From the NCBI GenBank assembly GCA_023457875.1, contig JAEXBC010000054.1, positions 1 through 13,156 on the forward strand: DNA of 13,156 bases, written 5' to 3'. The translations under genes and the position numbers were made by a program. Under the pieces are notes generated by a model that was not told the DNA's origin, did no database searches, and worked only from the letters and a program-made list of their open reading frames with translations. How positions within the stretch are numbered: the stretch's first letter is position 1; every line of letters begins with the position of its first letter. Source of the stretch: Bacillota bacterium (GTDB lineage: Bacteria; Bacillota; Clostridia; Lachnospirales; Cellulosilyticaceae). Below, one piece after another: positions 1 to 5,699 of the stretch.

Positions 1-2
1 TT

Positions 3-470
3 TTTAAATCTCCAACCTGCACGCCAGATGATATTCGTATTGCTACTCAGCTAGCCAAAATAGCAGAAGTCGACCTATATGCTTATGGTGCTGAGCTCTT
101 AACAGCTGGTACCTCCTTAGATGGCACCTCTCCCTCTGAACTACTTAATATTGACAGGAAATCCTTCACTGTGGGAAAATATAATATGAGCATCGCTCAG
201 GTTAATACCGGTGACTTCAAAAGTTTATTTACATTAAAAGACGACATTCTCCTGCAAATGCACCACCTAGAAGATAAGGAAAACCTAGATATCTGTATGC
301 TGATGGTAACAGACATTGTGATAGGTGGAACAGAGTTATTTGTAACAGGAAAAGAACGTCGTCTCGTGGAACCCATATTTAAATTAGGTGCTAGTGATGA
401 TAGCATTTTTCTTAAAGATGTATTCTCTCGCAAAAAGCAAATTCTTCCAAAGTTAATGCATCTTGCTTAA
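3..470 (+). CDS. ppaC: Manganese-dependent inorganic pyrophosphatase (family II), C-terminal part; 5' end outside window
   Basis: Family II pyrophosphatases hydrolyse pyrophosphate to two phosphates in the cytoplasm, pulling biosynthetic reactions forward. The frame is open from the left edge, so the gene is cut by the window; 155 codons remain, against about 310 in a typical full protein, so this is about half of it. The visible part begins FKSPTCTPDD and covers the end of the catalytic DHH half and nearly all of the DHHA2 domain. Recognisable family features are AKIAEVDLYAYG, an AGTSL segment, the IAQVNTGDF strand, LMVTDI, and the C-terminal SRKKQ motif, whose basic residues bind the substrate in characterised members. 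No CBS or DRTGG insert is visible in this part. The internal ATG at 171 is not the start, because the family sequence continues upstream in frame. No strong terminator follows; the next gene has its own promoter. Identification is firm from family resemblance. Confidence 0.93.
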   Translation, partial: FKSPTCTPDDIRIATQLAKIAEVDLYAYGAELLTAGTSLDGTSPSELLNIDRKSFTVGKYNMSIAQVNTGDFKSLFTLKDDILLQMHHLEDKENLDICMLMVTDIVIGGTELFVTGKERRLVEPIFKLGASDDSIFLKDVFSRKKQILPKLMHLA

Positions 471-484
471 TTTAAGAATAAAAG

Positions 485-513
485 TTGAAAAATATTCTCA
501 TTCTATTTATATT
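485..513 (+). promoter_or_regulatory. Sigma-70/SigA-type promoter for the DUF1858 gene
   Basis: TTGAAA (485-490) and TATATT (508-513) are separated by 17 bases, each differing from the consensus hexamer at one position. A transcript starting near 520 would begin just before the inverted repeat that opens the leader of the gene at 589. Confidence 0.6.
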
Positions 514-521
514 ATATATGT

Positions 522-582
522 AAGATAGGCAATTTGATCATATGCATTTAAGTTATCCTATCTTTCTTTATAAGAAAGGAGG
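522..582 (+). promoter_or_regulatory. Leader with two overlapping, mutually exclusive hairpins covering the ribosome binding site
   Basis: Hairpin A pairs AAGATAGG (522-529) with CCTATCTT (557-564) around a 27-base loop. Hairpin B pairs CTTTCTT (562-568) with AAGAAAG (572-578) around a 3-base loop. They share 562-564, so both cannot form fully at once. Hairpin B takes in the first part of the Shine-Dalgarno stretch AAAGGAGG (575-582). The pairing is seen directly; a role in translational control is inferred. Hairpin A followed by a short T-rich run could alternatively be a weak terminator for ppaC. Confidence 0.4.
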
Positions 583-588
583 TCTCAC

Positions 589-798
589 ATGGCAAAACAA
601 GTTACAAAGGATATGGTAATTGGACAAATTCTACAATTAGATAAAGGAGTTATTCCTATCTTAATGCAATCTGGTATGCATTGTCTCGGGTGCCCTTCAT
701 CACAGATGGAGTCACTTGGTGATGCGTGTATGGTCCATGGCATTAATGCAGATGAGTTAGTTGAGCAGCTTAATGCTTTTCTTGCTACTGTAGAATAA
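589..798 (+). CDS. DUF1858 small protein (hybrid-cluster-protein-associated redox disulfide domain type)
   Basis: A 69-residue cytoplasmic protein that is essentially one DUF1858 domain. The N-terminal half (VTKDMVIGQIL...GVIPILMQSGM) is the usual short helical part. It is followed by the diagnostic Cys-x2-Cys centre (Cys32, Cys35), then ES, Cys47 and HG, as in family members found alone or next to hybrid cluster proteins. The name 'redox disulfide' comes from the family; no activity has been defined for the free-standing form, and no hybrid cluster protein gene is visible here. The start is fixed by AAAGGAGG at 575-582, six bases before the ATG. The gene has its own promoter and leader and is closed by a strong terminator, so it is probably a single-gene transcript. 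Family membership is fairly sure; function unknown. Confidence 0.88.
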   Translation: MAKQVTKDMVIGQILQLDKGVIPILMQSGMHCLGCPSSQMESLGDACMVHGINADELVEQLNAFLATVE

Positions 799-803
799 TA
801 TAG

Positions 804-845
804 AAATAGGTGGCTATATGCTTGATGCTATAGCTACCTATTTTT
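804..845 (+). terminator. Rho-independent terminator after the DUF1858 gene
   Basis: A 15-base-pair stem (804-818 with 829-843), with one G-U pair and a 10-base loop, runs directly into a T-rich tail (841-850). It lies 5 bases after the stop codon at 798. Confidence 0.85.
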
Positions 846-985
846 ATTTCCTGTATTTGCTTTTTTCAAATTTTCATGTATGCCAATTGATTATTTATAA
901 AGGTATTTTTATGTATAAATATTTTATTCGGTTTGGAGCATACTATAACTGTACAAAAACCATCAACTTATTAGGAGGCTTTATC

Positions 986-1147
986 ATGAAAAAAAATCCA
1001 AGTATCGGTTGTACAGTTAGTTCTTGCAAATATCACGCTAATGAAGAGAATTACTGCACCTTGCAACAAATTATGGTAGGTACCCACGAAAATTGTCCTA
1101 CCGAAGTACAATGTACCGACTGCGAATCATTTGAGTATAAAGCTTAA
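986..1147 (+). CDS. DUF1540 small cysteine-rich protein
   Basis: A 53-residue protein. It starts at the ATG at 986, preceded by TTAGGAGG (971-978); the frame is open further upstream, but that part runs back into the terminator of the previous gene and is not coding. Six cysteines (9, 14, 24, 37, 43, 46) are spaced as in DUF1540: IGCTVSSCKYH near the start, NYCTLQQIMVG in the middle, and CTDCESF at the end. The pattern suggests metal binding, probably zinc or iron, but the ligand and role are unknown for the family. There is no signal peptide. It lies downstream of another small cysteine-rich protein (DUF1858) but is separated from it by a terminator, so it needs its own promoter; nothing in 846-970 matches the consensus well. 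It converges on mecA with a shared terminator. Confidence 0.85.
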   Translation: MKKNPSIGCTVSSCKYHANEENYCTLQQIMVGTHENCPTEVQCTDCESFEYKA

Positions 1148-1160
1148 AAATCAATTTACA

Positions 1161-1192
1161 AAAAAAGACATTCACATGAGAATGTCTTTTTT
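1161..1192. terminator. Bidirectional terminator between the DUF1540 gene and mecA
   Basis: A perfect 13-base-pair stem (1161-1173 with 1180-1192), 6-base loop ACATGA. The GACATTC/GAATGTC core is flanked by an A run on the left and a T run on the right, so it gives a U tail on either strand. It ends one base before the mecA stop codon. Confidence 0.9.
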
Positions 1193-1879
1193 TTATAAAT
1201 ATCTTGCTAGTACATCTACCGCATGAAGTTTGATTAAACTGGTACCATGCTCTTTTAAGAACATTTCGTTTAAGTCTGTAGTTGGACACCTACTACCAAA
1301 CTCATCTAACATACAAGATAGCGCTTCGCCTTTTACATTAGCCTTTTTATTCTTACTAAATACTAAAAAGTACTTATCATTATATTTATATAATGAACTG
1401 TCCCCAATAAACATTGGTTGTACACGATGTGCTGCCATGCAAGCACTATCAAAATCATCAAATAGGTACGTAAGTCCTGAACTTCTCATAAGCTCTTTCG
1501 CTTCTTCTGCTTGAAGTTCGGCATTATGTCCCATTAAAGCAAGGTCAGTGAGTCTATCCTCTTCTGGCTCCTTAAAGGTACGGTGAGTTGGTCTTTCACC
1601 AATTGCTTCTAATTTCTGTTCTATTTGTGATGGGTCCTCCACTTTAGTTACAACAATCATAATACTATCGGTTGAAAGTGGAACTGCTTCTATCATAAGG
1701 GGTACATTGTCTGTTTCGAAACCAAAGTCTTCAAACGCTCTTGCCATCATATCCTTGAAAAGTGCTTGTGCCTTTTTAGAACCATAAGCAAGTTCGCTAA
1801 GCTTCAGATTTCTATCTATAAGATCTGAGTGACTCAAAGTGACCTGAATTTGTGTATCACTAATTTTTTCGATTTTCAT
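1193..1879 (-). CDS. mecA: Adaptor protein MecA
   Basis: MecA is an adaptor that brings substrates to the ClpC unfoldase for degradation by ClpCP; in Bacillus subtilis its best known substrate is the competence regulator ComK. At 228 residues it is close to the usual length (about 220). The N-terminal substrate-binding domain (about 1-82) is very typical: MKIEKISDTQIQVTL, LKLSELAYGSKKAQALF, MIEAVPLSTDSIMIVVTKV. An acidic, charged linker follows (about 83-130), then the C-terminal ClpC-binding domain (about 131-228; LTYLFDDFDSACMAAHRV, LYKYNDKYFLVF, ...EHGTSLIKLHAVDVLARYL). No competence genes are visible here, and in clostridia the substrates may be different. It is transcribed divergently from pflB from its own promoter, with an RBS-like GAAAGGATG upstream of the ATG. 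Identification is firm; the local target is not known. Confidence 0.93.
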   Translation of the reverse strand: MKIEKISDTQIQVTLSHSDLIDRNLKLSELAYGSKKAQALFKDMMARAFEDFGFETDNVPLMIEAVPLSTDSIMIVVTKVEDPSQIEQKLEAIGERPTHRTFKEPEEDRLTDLALMGHNAELQAEEAKELMRSSGLTYLFDDFDSACMAAHRVQPMFIGDSSLYKYNDKYFLVFSKNKKANVKGEALSCMLDEFGSRCPTTDLNEMFLKEHGTSLIKLHAVDVLARYL

Positions 1880-1915
1880 TCAAATCACATCCTTTCTAAA
1901 TAAATTATGTTATAC

Positions 1916-1946
1916 TATCTTATATGCTATCTTATATATATCTTAT
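1916..1946. repeat. Three phased TATCTTAT direct repeats in the mecA leader
   Basis: TATCTTAT occurs at 1916-1923, 1928-1935 and 1939-1946 (ATAAGATA on the mecA strand), with spacings of 12 and 11 bases, about one helical turn. They lie just downstream of the mecA -10 box, in the region where transcription should begin. This is compatible with binding of a regulator on one DNA face, or with an RNA element; AT-rich chance repetition cannot be excluded. Confidence 0.5.
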
Positions 1947-1952
1947 TCAACT

Positions 1953-1981
1953 AGTATAATGTAGATGATAATAAGTGTAAA
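1953..1981 (-). promoter_or_regulatory. Promoter of mecA
   Basis: Read on the - strand, TTTACA (1981-1976) and TATACT (1958-1953) are 17 bases apart, each one base from consensus. The predicted start near 1946 gives a leader of about 65 bases before the ATG at 1879. An imperfect dyad (1984-2012: GGATA...AATGAA/TTCATT...TATCC) abuts the -35 box. Confidence 0.6.
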
Positions 1982-2035
1982 GAGGATAAAAATGAATTAT
2001 TTCATTCTATCCAAGAGCATGGTTTATTTCTAATT

Positions 2036-2054
2036 TAATTATATCATATAATTA
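2036..2054. repeat. Perfect 19-base AT-rich palindrome in the mecA-pflB divergent region
   Basis: TAATTATAT (2036-2044), central C, ATATAATTA (2046-2054) are exact inverted copies. The site is about 90 bases upstream of the pflB -35 and about 55 upstream of the mecA -35, a place where a shared regulator could bind. It is AT-only apart from its centre, so chance is a real alternative. Confidence 0.4.
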
Positions 2055-2117
2055 GACAAAATACGAAAATTTGTTTATATGGAAAATATAACATATGATA
2101 AGATGCATATAATATGA

Positions 2118-2135
2118 TTGAAAATTTTTTAACAA
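2118..2135. promoter_or_regulatory. Rex-like redox operator upstream of pflB
   Basis: TTGAAAA-TTTT-TTAACAA matches the clostridial Rex box pattern TTGTTAA-N4-TTAACAA at 12 of 14 defined positions; the right half is perfect. Rex is an NADH/NAD-sensing repressor known to control fermentation genes, including pfl genes in some Firmicutes. The site ends 7 bases before the pflB -35. The match is by eye; no rex gene is in the window. Confidence 0.4.
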
Positions 2136-2144
2136 TATATTGTT
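2131..2144. promoter_or_regulatory. 14-base perfect palindrome overlapping the pflB -35 box
   Basis: AACAATA (2131-2137) is followed directly by its inverted copy TATTGTT (2138-2144). The right end enters the -35 hexamer TTGACG (2143-2148), and the left end shares the TTAACAA half of the Rex-like site. A protein bound here would compete with RNA polymerase. Which protein is unknown. Confidence 0.4.
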
Positions 2145-2172
2145 GACGTGTATACAGTATACATAGTATAAT
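2143..2172 (+). promoter_or_regulatory. Main promoter of pflB
   Basis: TTGACG (2143-2148), 18-base spacer, TATAAT (2167-2172). This is the best promoter in the region, giving a start near 2179 and a leader of about 95 bases. A weaker candidate further upstream is TTGTTT (2071-2076) with TATGAT (2094-2099), spacer 17. Confidence 0.7.
2149..2163. promoter_or_regulatory. 15-base perfect palindromic operator in the pflB promoter spacer
   Basis: TGTATAC (2149-2155), central A, GTATACA (2157-2163). It fills almost the whole spacer between the -35 and -10 boxes, the classic place for a repressor operator. TGTATAC-type half-sites resemble those of some GntR-family repressors, but this is only a similarity and no GntR gene is present in the window. 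Confidence 0.5.
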
Positions 2173-2272
2173 ATATTTGTAATAACCCACTACTACTGAA
2201 TAACTTATTTTTAATTATTAAAGTATTTAATCTATAATGCTTTGTTCAATTCACTTAAAGGAGATGATATTC

Positions 2273-4501
2273 ATGTTTGAACAATGGAATGATTTCGAAG
2301 CTGGTATTTGGTCAAAAGAAATTAATGTTCGAGACTTTATTCAAAAAAACTATACACCTTATGATGGCGATGAATCCTTTTTAGCAGGTGCAACGGATGC
2401 TACTAATAAATTATGGGCTCAAGTACTTGAGCTAATGGACGAAGAACACAAGCGTGGCATTCTAGATGCTGAAACAAAGGTTCCTTCATCCCTTACCTCT
2501 CACGATGCCGCTTACTTAAATAAAGAACTTGAAACGATTGTAGGTTTTCAATCTGATAAACCCCTTAAAAGAAATATTATGCCAAATGGTGGTGTTCGTA
2601 CTGTAGAATTAGCACTTAATTCTTATGGTTATGAATTAGATCCACAAACAAAAGAGATTTTTACAAAATACCACAAAACACATAATACAGCTGTATTCCA
2701 AGCCTACACAAAAGAGATGCGTGCTTGCCGTCATAGCCACATTATCACTGGTCTTCCAGATGCCTATGGTCGTGGACGTATTGTAGGCGACTACCGTCGT
2801 ATTGCCCTATACGGAGTTGACCGTTTAATCGAGGACAAAAATAAAGATAAAGAGCAATTAGATGTTTCACCTATGCTAGAAGAAGTTGTACGTTCTCGTG
2901 AAGAGGTATCTGAGCAAATTCTCGCACTCCAAGATCTTAAAAAGATGGCGCTTAAGTATGGTTTTGATATTTCAAAACCAGCTTCAGATATCAAAGAAGC
3001 TATACAATGGCTATACTTTGGCTACCTTGGTGCTGTTAAACAACAAGATGGTGCTGCTATGTCCATTGGACGTAACTCTACTTTCCTTGATATCTATGCA
3101 GAAAGAGACCTTAAGGCTGGAAAATATACTGAAGAACAAATCCAAGAATTCATTGACCACTTTATTATGAAACTTCGTATGGTTCGTTTCCTTCGTATTC
3201 CAGAATATAATGAACTATTTTCTGGTGACCCTGCCTGGGTATCTGAAGCAATTGGTGGTATAGGCATTGATGGCCGTCACTTGGTTACAAAGACAAGCTA
3301 CCGTATGCTCCATACGTTATCAAATCTTGGACCTTCTCCAGAACCAAACTTAACGATTCTTTGGTCTCCTAGACTACCACAAAACTTCAAAAAATACTGT
3401 GCAGATACTTCTATTAAAACAAGTTCTATTCAATATGAAAATGATGATTTGATGAGACTACATTACGGTGATGATTATACAATCGCTTGCTGTGTATCTG
3501 CCATGAAAATTGGAAAAGAAATGCAATTCTTTGGTGCACGTGCTAACCTAGCTAAAACATTACTGTATGCCATCAATGGTGGTCGTGATGAAATCACTGG
3601 TGAACAAATTGGTCCTAAATACCAACCTATTACCTCTGAATACCTAGATTATGACGAAGTAGTAGAAAAGTTCAATACTATGATGGATTGGCTCGCAAGA
3701 ATTTATGTGGATACCTTAAATGTAATTCACTATATGCATGATAAATATCACTATGAATCACTTGAAATGGCCCTTCATGACACCCATATTGAACGTACCT
3801 TTGCAACTGGAATTGCTGGTTTCTCTGTAGTAGTTGACTCTTTATCAGCCATTAAATATGCGAAGGTTAAAGTCATCCGAGATGAAAATGGTCTTGCTAC
3901 TGATTATGAAATCGAAGGGGAATACCCAGCATATGGTAACAACGATGACGCCGTAGATCAAATTGCAGTTGAACTTGTTCAAACCTTTATGAACAAAATC
4001 AGAAAACATCATACTTACCGAAATTCTATTCCCACAACGTCTATCTTAACCATTACCTCAAATGTGGTTTATGGTAAGAAAACAGGTAATACCCCTGATG
4101 GACGTAAAGCAGGTCAACCACTTGCTCCAGGTGCTAACCCAATGCACGGTAGAGATACCAAGGGAGCTGTAGCAGCATTATCTTCTGTTGCTAAACTTCC
4201 ATTTAGAGACTCATTAGATGGTATTTCAAATACCTTCTCAATCATTCCAAGTGCACTTGGCAAAACTGAAGCTGAACAAATTAGTAATTTGACTGGTCTT
4301 CTTGATGGTTATTTCATGCAAGATCCACACCATATCAATGTCAACGTTATGAAGCGTGAGACATTACTTGATGCAATGGATCACCCTGAAAAATATCCTC
4401 AGCTGACGATTCGTGTATCTGGATACGCTGTTCGTTTTATTCGATTAACAAGAGAACAACAACTAGATGTCATTAACAGAACCTTCCACGAACGCTTCTA
4501 A
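2273..4501 (+). CDS. pflB: Formate C-acetyltransferase (pyruvate formate-lyase)
   Basis: A cytoplasmic glycyl-radical enzyme that converts pyruvate plus CoA to acetyl-CoA plus formate during anaerobic fermentation. With the start at 2273 the protein has 742 residues, the usual size. The N-terminus ([11 protein letters not shown]...[24 protein letters not shown]) lines up with known PflB. The catalytic cysteine pair is Cys406-Cys407 in [20 protein letters not shown], and the C-terminal radical motif RVSGYAVRF has the radical glycine at 717; both are intact. The frame is open back to 2237, but the ATG at 2273 has AAAGGAG (2257-2263) nine bases upstream, whereas the ATG at 2264 abuts that site. 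It is followed by a hairpin and then by its activase, pflA. The promoter is dense with dyads, one Rex-like, so redox-controlled expression is likely. Confidence 0.98.
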   Translation: MFEQWNDFEAGIWSKEINVRDFIQKNYTPYDGDESFLAGATDATNKLWAQVLELMDEEHKRGILDAETKVPSSLTSHDAAYLNKELETIVGFQSDKPLKRNIMPNGGVRTVELALNSYGYELDPQTKEIFTKYHKTHNTAVFQAYTKEMRACRHSHIITGLPDAYGRGRIVGDYRRIALYGVDRLIEDKNKDKEQLDVSPMLEEVVRSREEVSEQILALQDLKKMALKYGFDISKPASDIKEAIQWLYFGYLGAVKQQDGAAMSIGRNSTFLDIYAERDLKAGKYTEEQIQEFIDHFIMKLRMVRFLRIPEYNELFSGDPAWVSEAIGGIGIDGRHLVTKTSYRMLHTLSNLGPSPEPNLTILWSPRLPQNFKKYCADTSIKTSSIQYENDDLMRLHYGDDYTIACCVSAMKIGKEMQFFGARANLAKTLLYAINGGRDEITGEQIGPKYQPITSEYLDYDEVVEKFNTMMDWLARIYVDTLNVIHYMHDKYHYESLEMALHDTHIERTFATGIAGFSVVVDSLSAIKYAKVKVIRDENGLATDYEIEGEYPAYGNNDDAVDQIAVELVQTFMNKIRKHHTYRNSIPTTSILTITSNVVYGKKTGNTPDGRKAGQPLAPGANPMHGRDTKGAVAALSSVAKLPFRDSLDGISNTFSIIPSALGKTEAEQISNLTGLLDGYFMQDPHHINVNVMKRETLLDAMDHPEKYPQLTIRVSGYAVRFIRLTREQQLDVINRTFHERF

Positions 4502-4519
4502 TGATGACTCACTCTATTC

Positions 4520-4555
4520 ATTAATAAAGAGGATGTTTACATCCTCTTTATTAAT
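4520..4555 (+). terminator. Strong hairpin between pflB and pflA (terminator or processing/stabilising hairpin)
   Basis: A perfect 16-base-pair stem (4520-4535 with 4540-4555) closes a 4-base loop, TTTA. The GAGGATG/CATCCTC core is followed by TTTATTAAT rather than a clean T run, so partial termination is more likely than complete. It would let pflB be made in excess over pflA, as fits enzyme and activase; it may also protect the 3' end of pflB mRNA. Confidence 0.65.
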
Positions 4556-4615
4556 ATCTATAATAATAATAACTCATATTTCATAAAATAAACTCGATCA
4601 GGGGAGGAATTAGGC

Positions 4616-5344
4616 ATGAAAGGTAGAATTCACTCAATAGAAACTTGTGGCGCAGTAGACGGACCAGGCTTACGTTATATTGTTTTTACACAAGGCTGTC
4701 CACTTAGATGCAAATATTGCCATAATCCTGACACCTGGAAATACGAGGATGGCAAAGAAGTAGATACAGAAGAACTTATTAAGGATATTCTAAAATACAA
4801 AACCTTTATGAAAGCCTCAAATGGAGGAGTCACTGTAAGTGGTGGTGAACCTTTTCTCCAACCAGATTTTCTAAGAGATCTTTTCATAAAGTGCAAAGCT
4901 CATGGTCTTCATACTGCCATTGATACATCTGGCTATGTAAACCTTGAAATAGCTGATCCCGTCCTTGACTATACCGACTTAGTGCTTTTAGATATCAAAA
5001 GCTATAATAAAGAAGTTTATAAGGATTTAACAGGTGTACCACTTGAACGTACCCTAGCACTGAGTAAACATTTAAATGAGCGTCATATTCCTATTTGGAT
5101 TCGTTACGTTCTTGTTCCTAACCTTACGGATGATCCGAAGGATATTGAAAACCTAGCAAAATTTTTATCCACACTAGATAATGTTGAACGTATAGATATT
5201 TTACCCTTTCATAAGATGGGAGAATACAAATGGGAACAACTTGGCTATGAATATGCCTTAACACATACACCTGAGCCAACCATTGAAGAAACCGATGCTG
5301 CCGTTAAAATCTTTTCTAAATATAACTTACCGGTTATTGGATAA
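4616..5344 (+). CDS. pflA: Pyruvate formate-lyase-activating enzyme (radical SAM)
   Basis: PflA uses S-adenosylmethionine and a [4Fe-4S] cluster to abstract a hydrogen from the PflB glycine, turning the lyase on under anaerobic conditions. At 242 residues it is the normal length for the short activase form, without the extra ferredoxin domain seen in some glycyl-radical activases. The N-terminus GRIHSIETCGAVDGPGLRY is typical. The cluster ligands are Cys28, Cys32 and Cys35 in GCPLRCKYCHNPDTW, and the SAM-binding glycine motif appears as VTVSGGEP, followed by DTSG and LLDIKS. The C-terminal part has DILPFHKMG and KWEQLGYEY, usual in PflA. An AGGGGAGG ribosome binding site (4600-4607) precedes the ATG. 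It probably shares the pflB transcript through the intergenic hairpin, since no good promoter is seen between the two genes. Confidence 0.97.
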   Translation: MKGRIHSIETCGAVDGPGLRYIVFTQGCPLRCKYCHNPDTWKYEDGKEVDTEELIKDILKYKTFMKASNGGVTVSGGEPFLQPDFLRDLFIKCKAHGLHTAIDTSGYVNLEIADPVLDYTDLVLLDIKSYNKEVYKDLTGVPLERTLALSKHLNERHIPIWIRYVLVPNLTDDPKDIENLAKFLSTLDNVERIDILPFHKMGEYKWEQLGYEYALTHTPEPTIEETDAAVKIFSKYNLPVIG

Positions 5345-5379
5345 GGAAAATAACCATTTGAATTTTATAGATTACGCAT

Positions 5380-5420
5380 AAATCCCACTGTCATTGGATG
5401 ACAGTGGGATTTGTTTGTTT
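5380..5420 (+). terminator. Rho-independent terminator of the pflB-pflA operon
   Basis: A perfect 15-base-pair stem, AAATCCCACTGTCAT (5380-5394) with its complement (5398-5412), loop TGG, followed by GTTTGTTTTATT. It lies 35 bases after the pflA stop. It may also serve the - strand transcript coming from the MerR-like gene. Confidence 0.9.
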
Positions 5421-5440
5421 TATTCTATTAGCTTAATCTC

Positions 5441-5683
5441 TTATTCATTATTTTTTAAATACTCTTCAAGCAATACTACAGTGCTATGTACTATATTTCT
5501 GCATCTGTTTTTAAAAACATTTTCCTCCTGAGCCTTTTGACGATCTTCAAGATTTGCAAGATTATATTTGATGATATCTTTGCAGTCTATTCCACCGTTG
5601 AGTTCCATAAACTTACTAGAAAAATTCTTAGCAATATCATCGTTTTTTATTCTTATACTGGTATCATGAGGTATATAAATCTT
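5441..5683 (-). pseudogene. C-terminal remnant of a C_GCAxxG_C_C family redox protein
   Basis: On the - strand a frame of 80 codons is open from just after an in-frame TAA (5684-5686) to the TAA at 5441-5443. It has no usable start codon or ribosome binding site at its beginning; the first Met lies inside the conserved part. The translation carries FSSKFMELNGGIDCKDII, then a charged stretch, then NRCRNIVHSTVVLLEEYL. That is the usual C-terminal half of C_GCAxxG_C_C proteins, with the last two of the conserved cysteines (residues 34 and 61 of the fragment). The N-terminal half with the GCAxxG motif is missing; its place is taken by the end of the MerR-like gene, 16 bases away. The best reading is a 5'-truncated pseudogene. 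The reading frame on the opposite strand here is only its shadow. Family assignment is from pattern memory. Confidence 0.6.
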
Positions 5684-5699
5684 TTAGTGTAATAGCCCC

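Noticed and set aside
171..470. Stand-alone 99-residue protein starting at 171
   Set aside because: The same frame is open to the left edge and the upstream translation matches the pyrophosphatase family, so 171 is internal.
475..498. Small hairpin AGAATA/TATTCT after ppaC as a terminator
   Set aside because: Six AT-rich pairs, a 12-base loop and no T tail are too weak; it overlaps the promoter spacer of the next gene.
818..985. N-terminal extension of the DUF1540 frame to an ATG at 818
   Set aside because: The upstream part begins inside the terminator stem of the previous gene, is low-complexity and unlike the family; the ATG at 986 has a strong ribosome binding site.
2237..2272. Longer pflB starting at 2237 or 2264
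   Set aside because: The extra residues are not in the family, and the ATG at 2264 touches the ribosome binding site; 2273 has proper spacing and the family N-terminus.
5486..5692. Open frame on the + strand encoding a hydrophobic 68-residue protein
   Set aside because: It is antisense to the C_GCAxxG_C_C remnant, has no ribosome binding site, and its hydrophobic composition is what AT-rich antisense of coding DNA gives.
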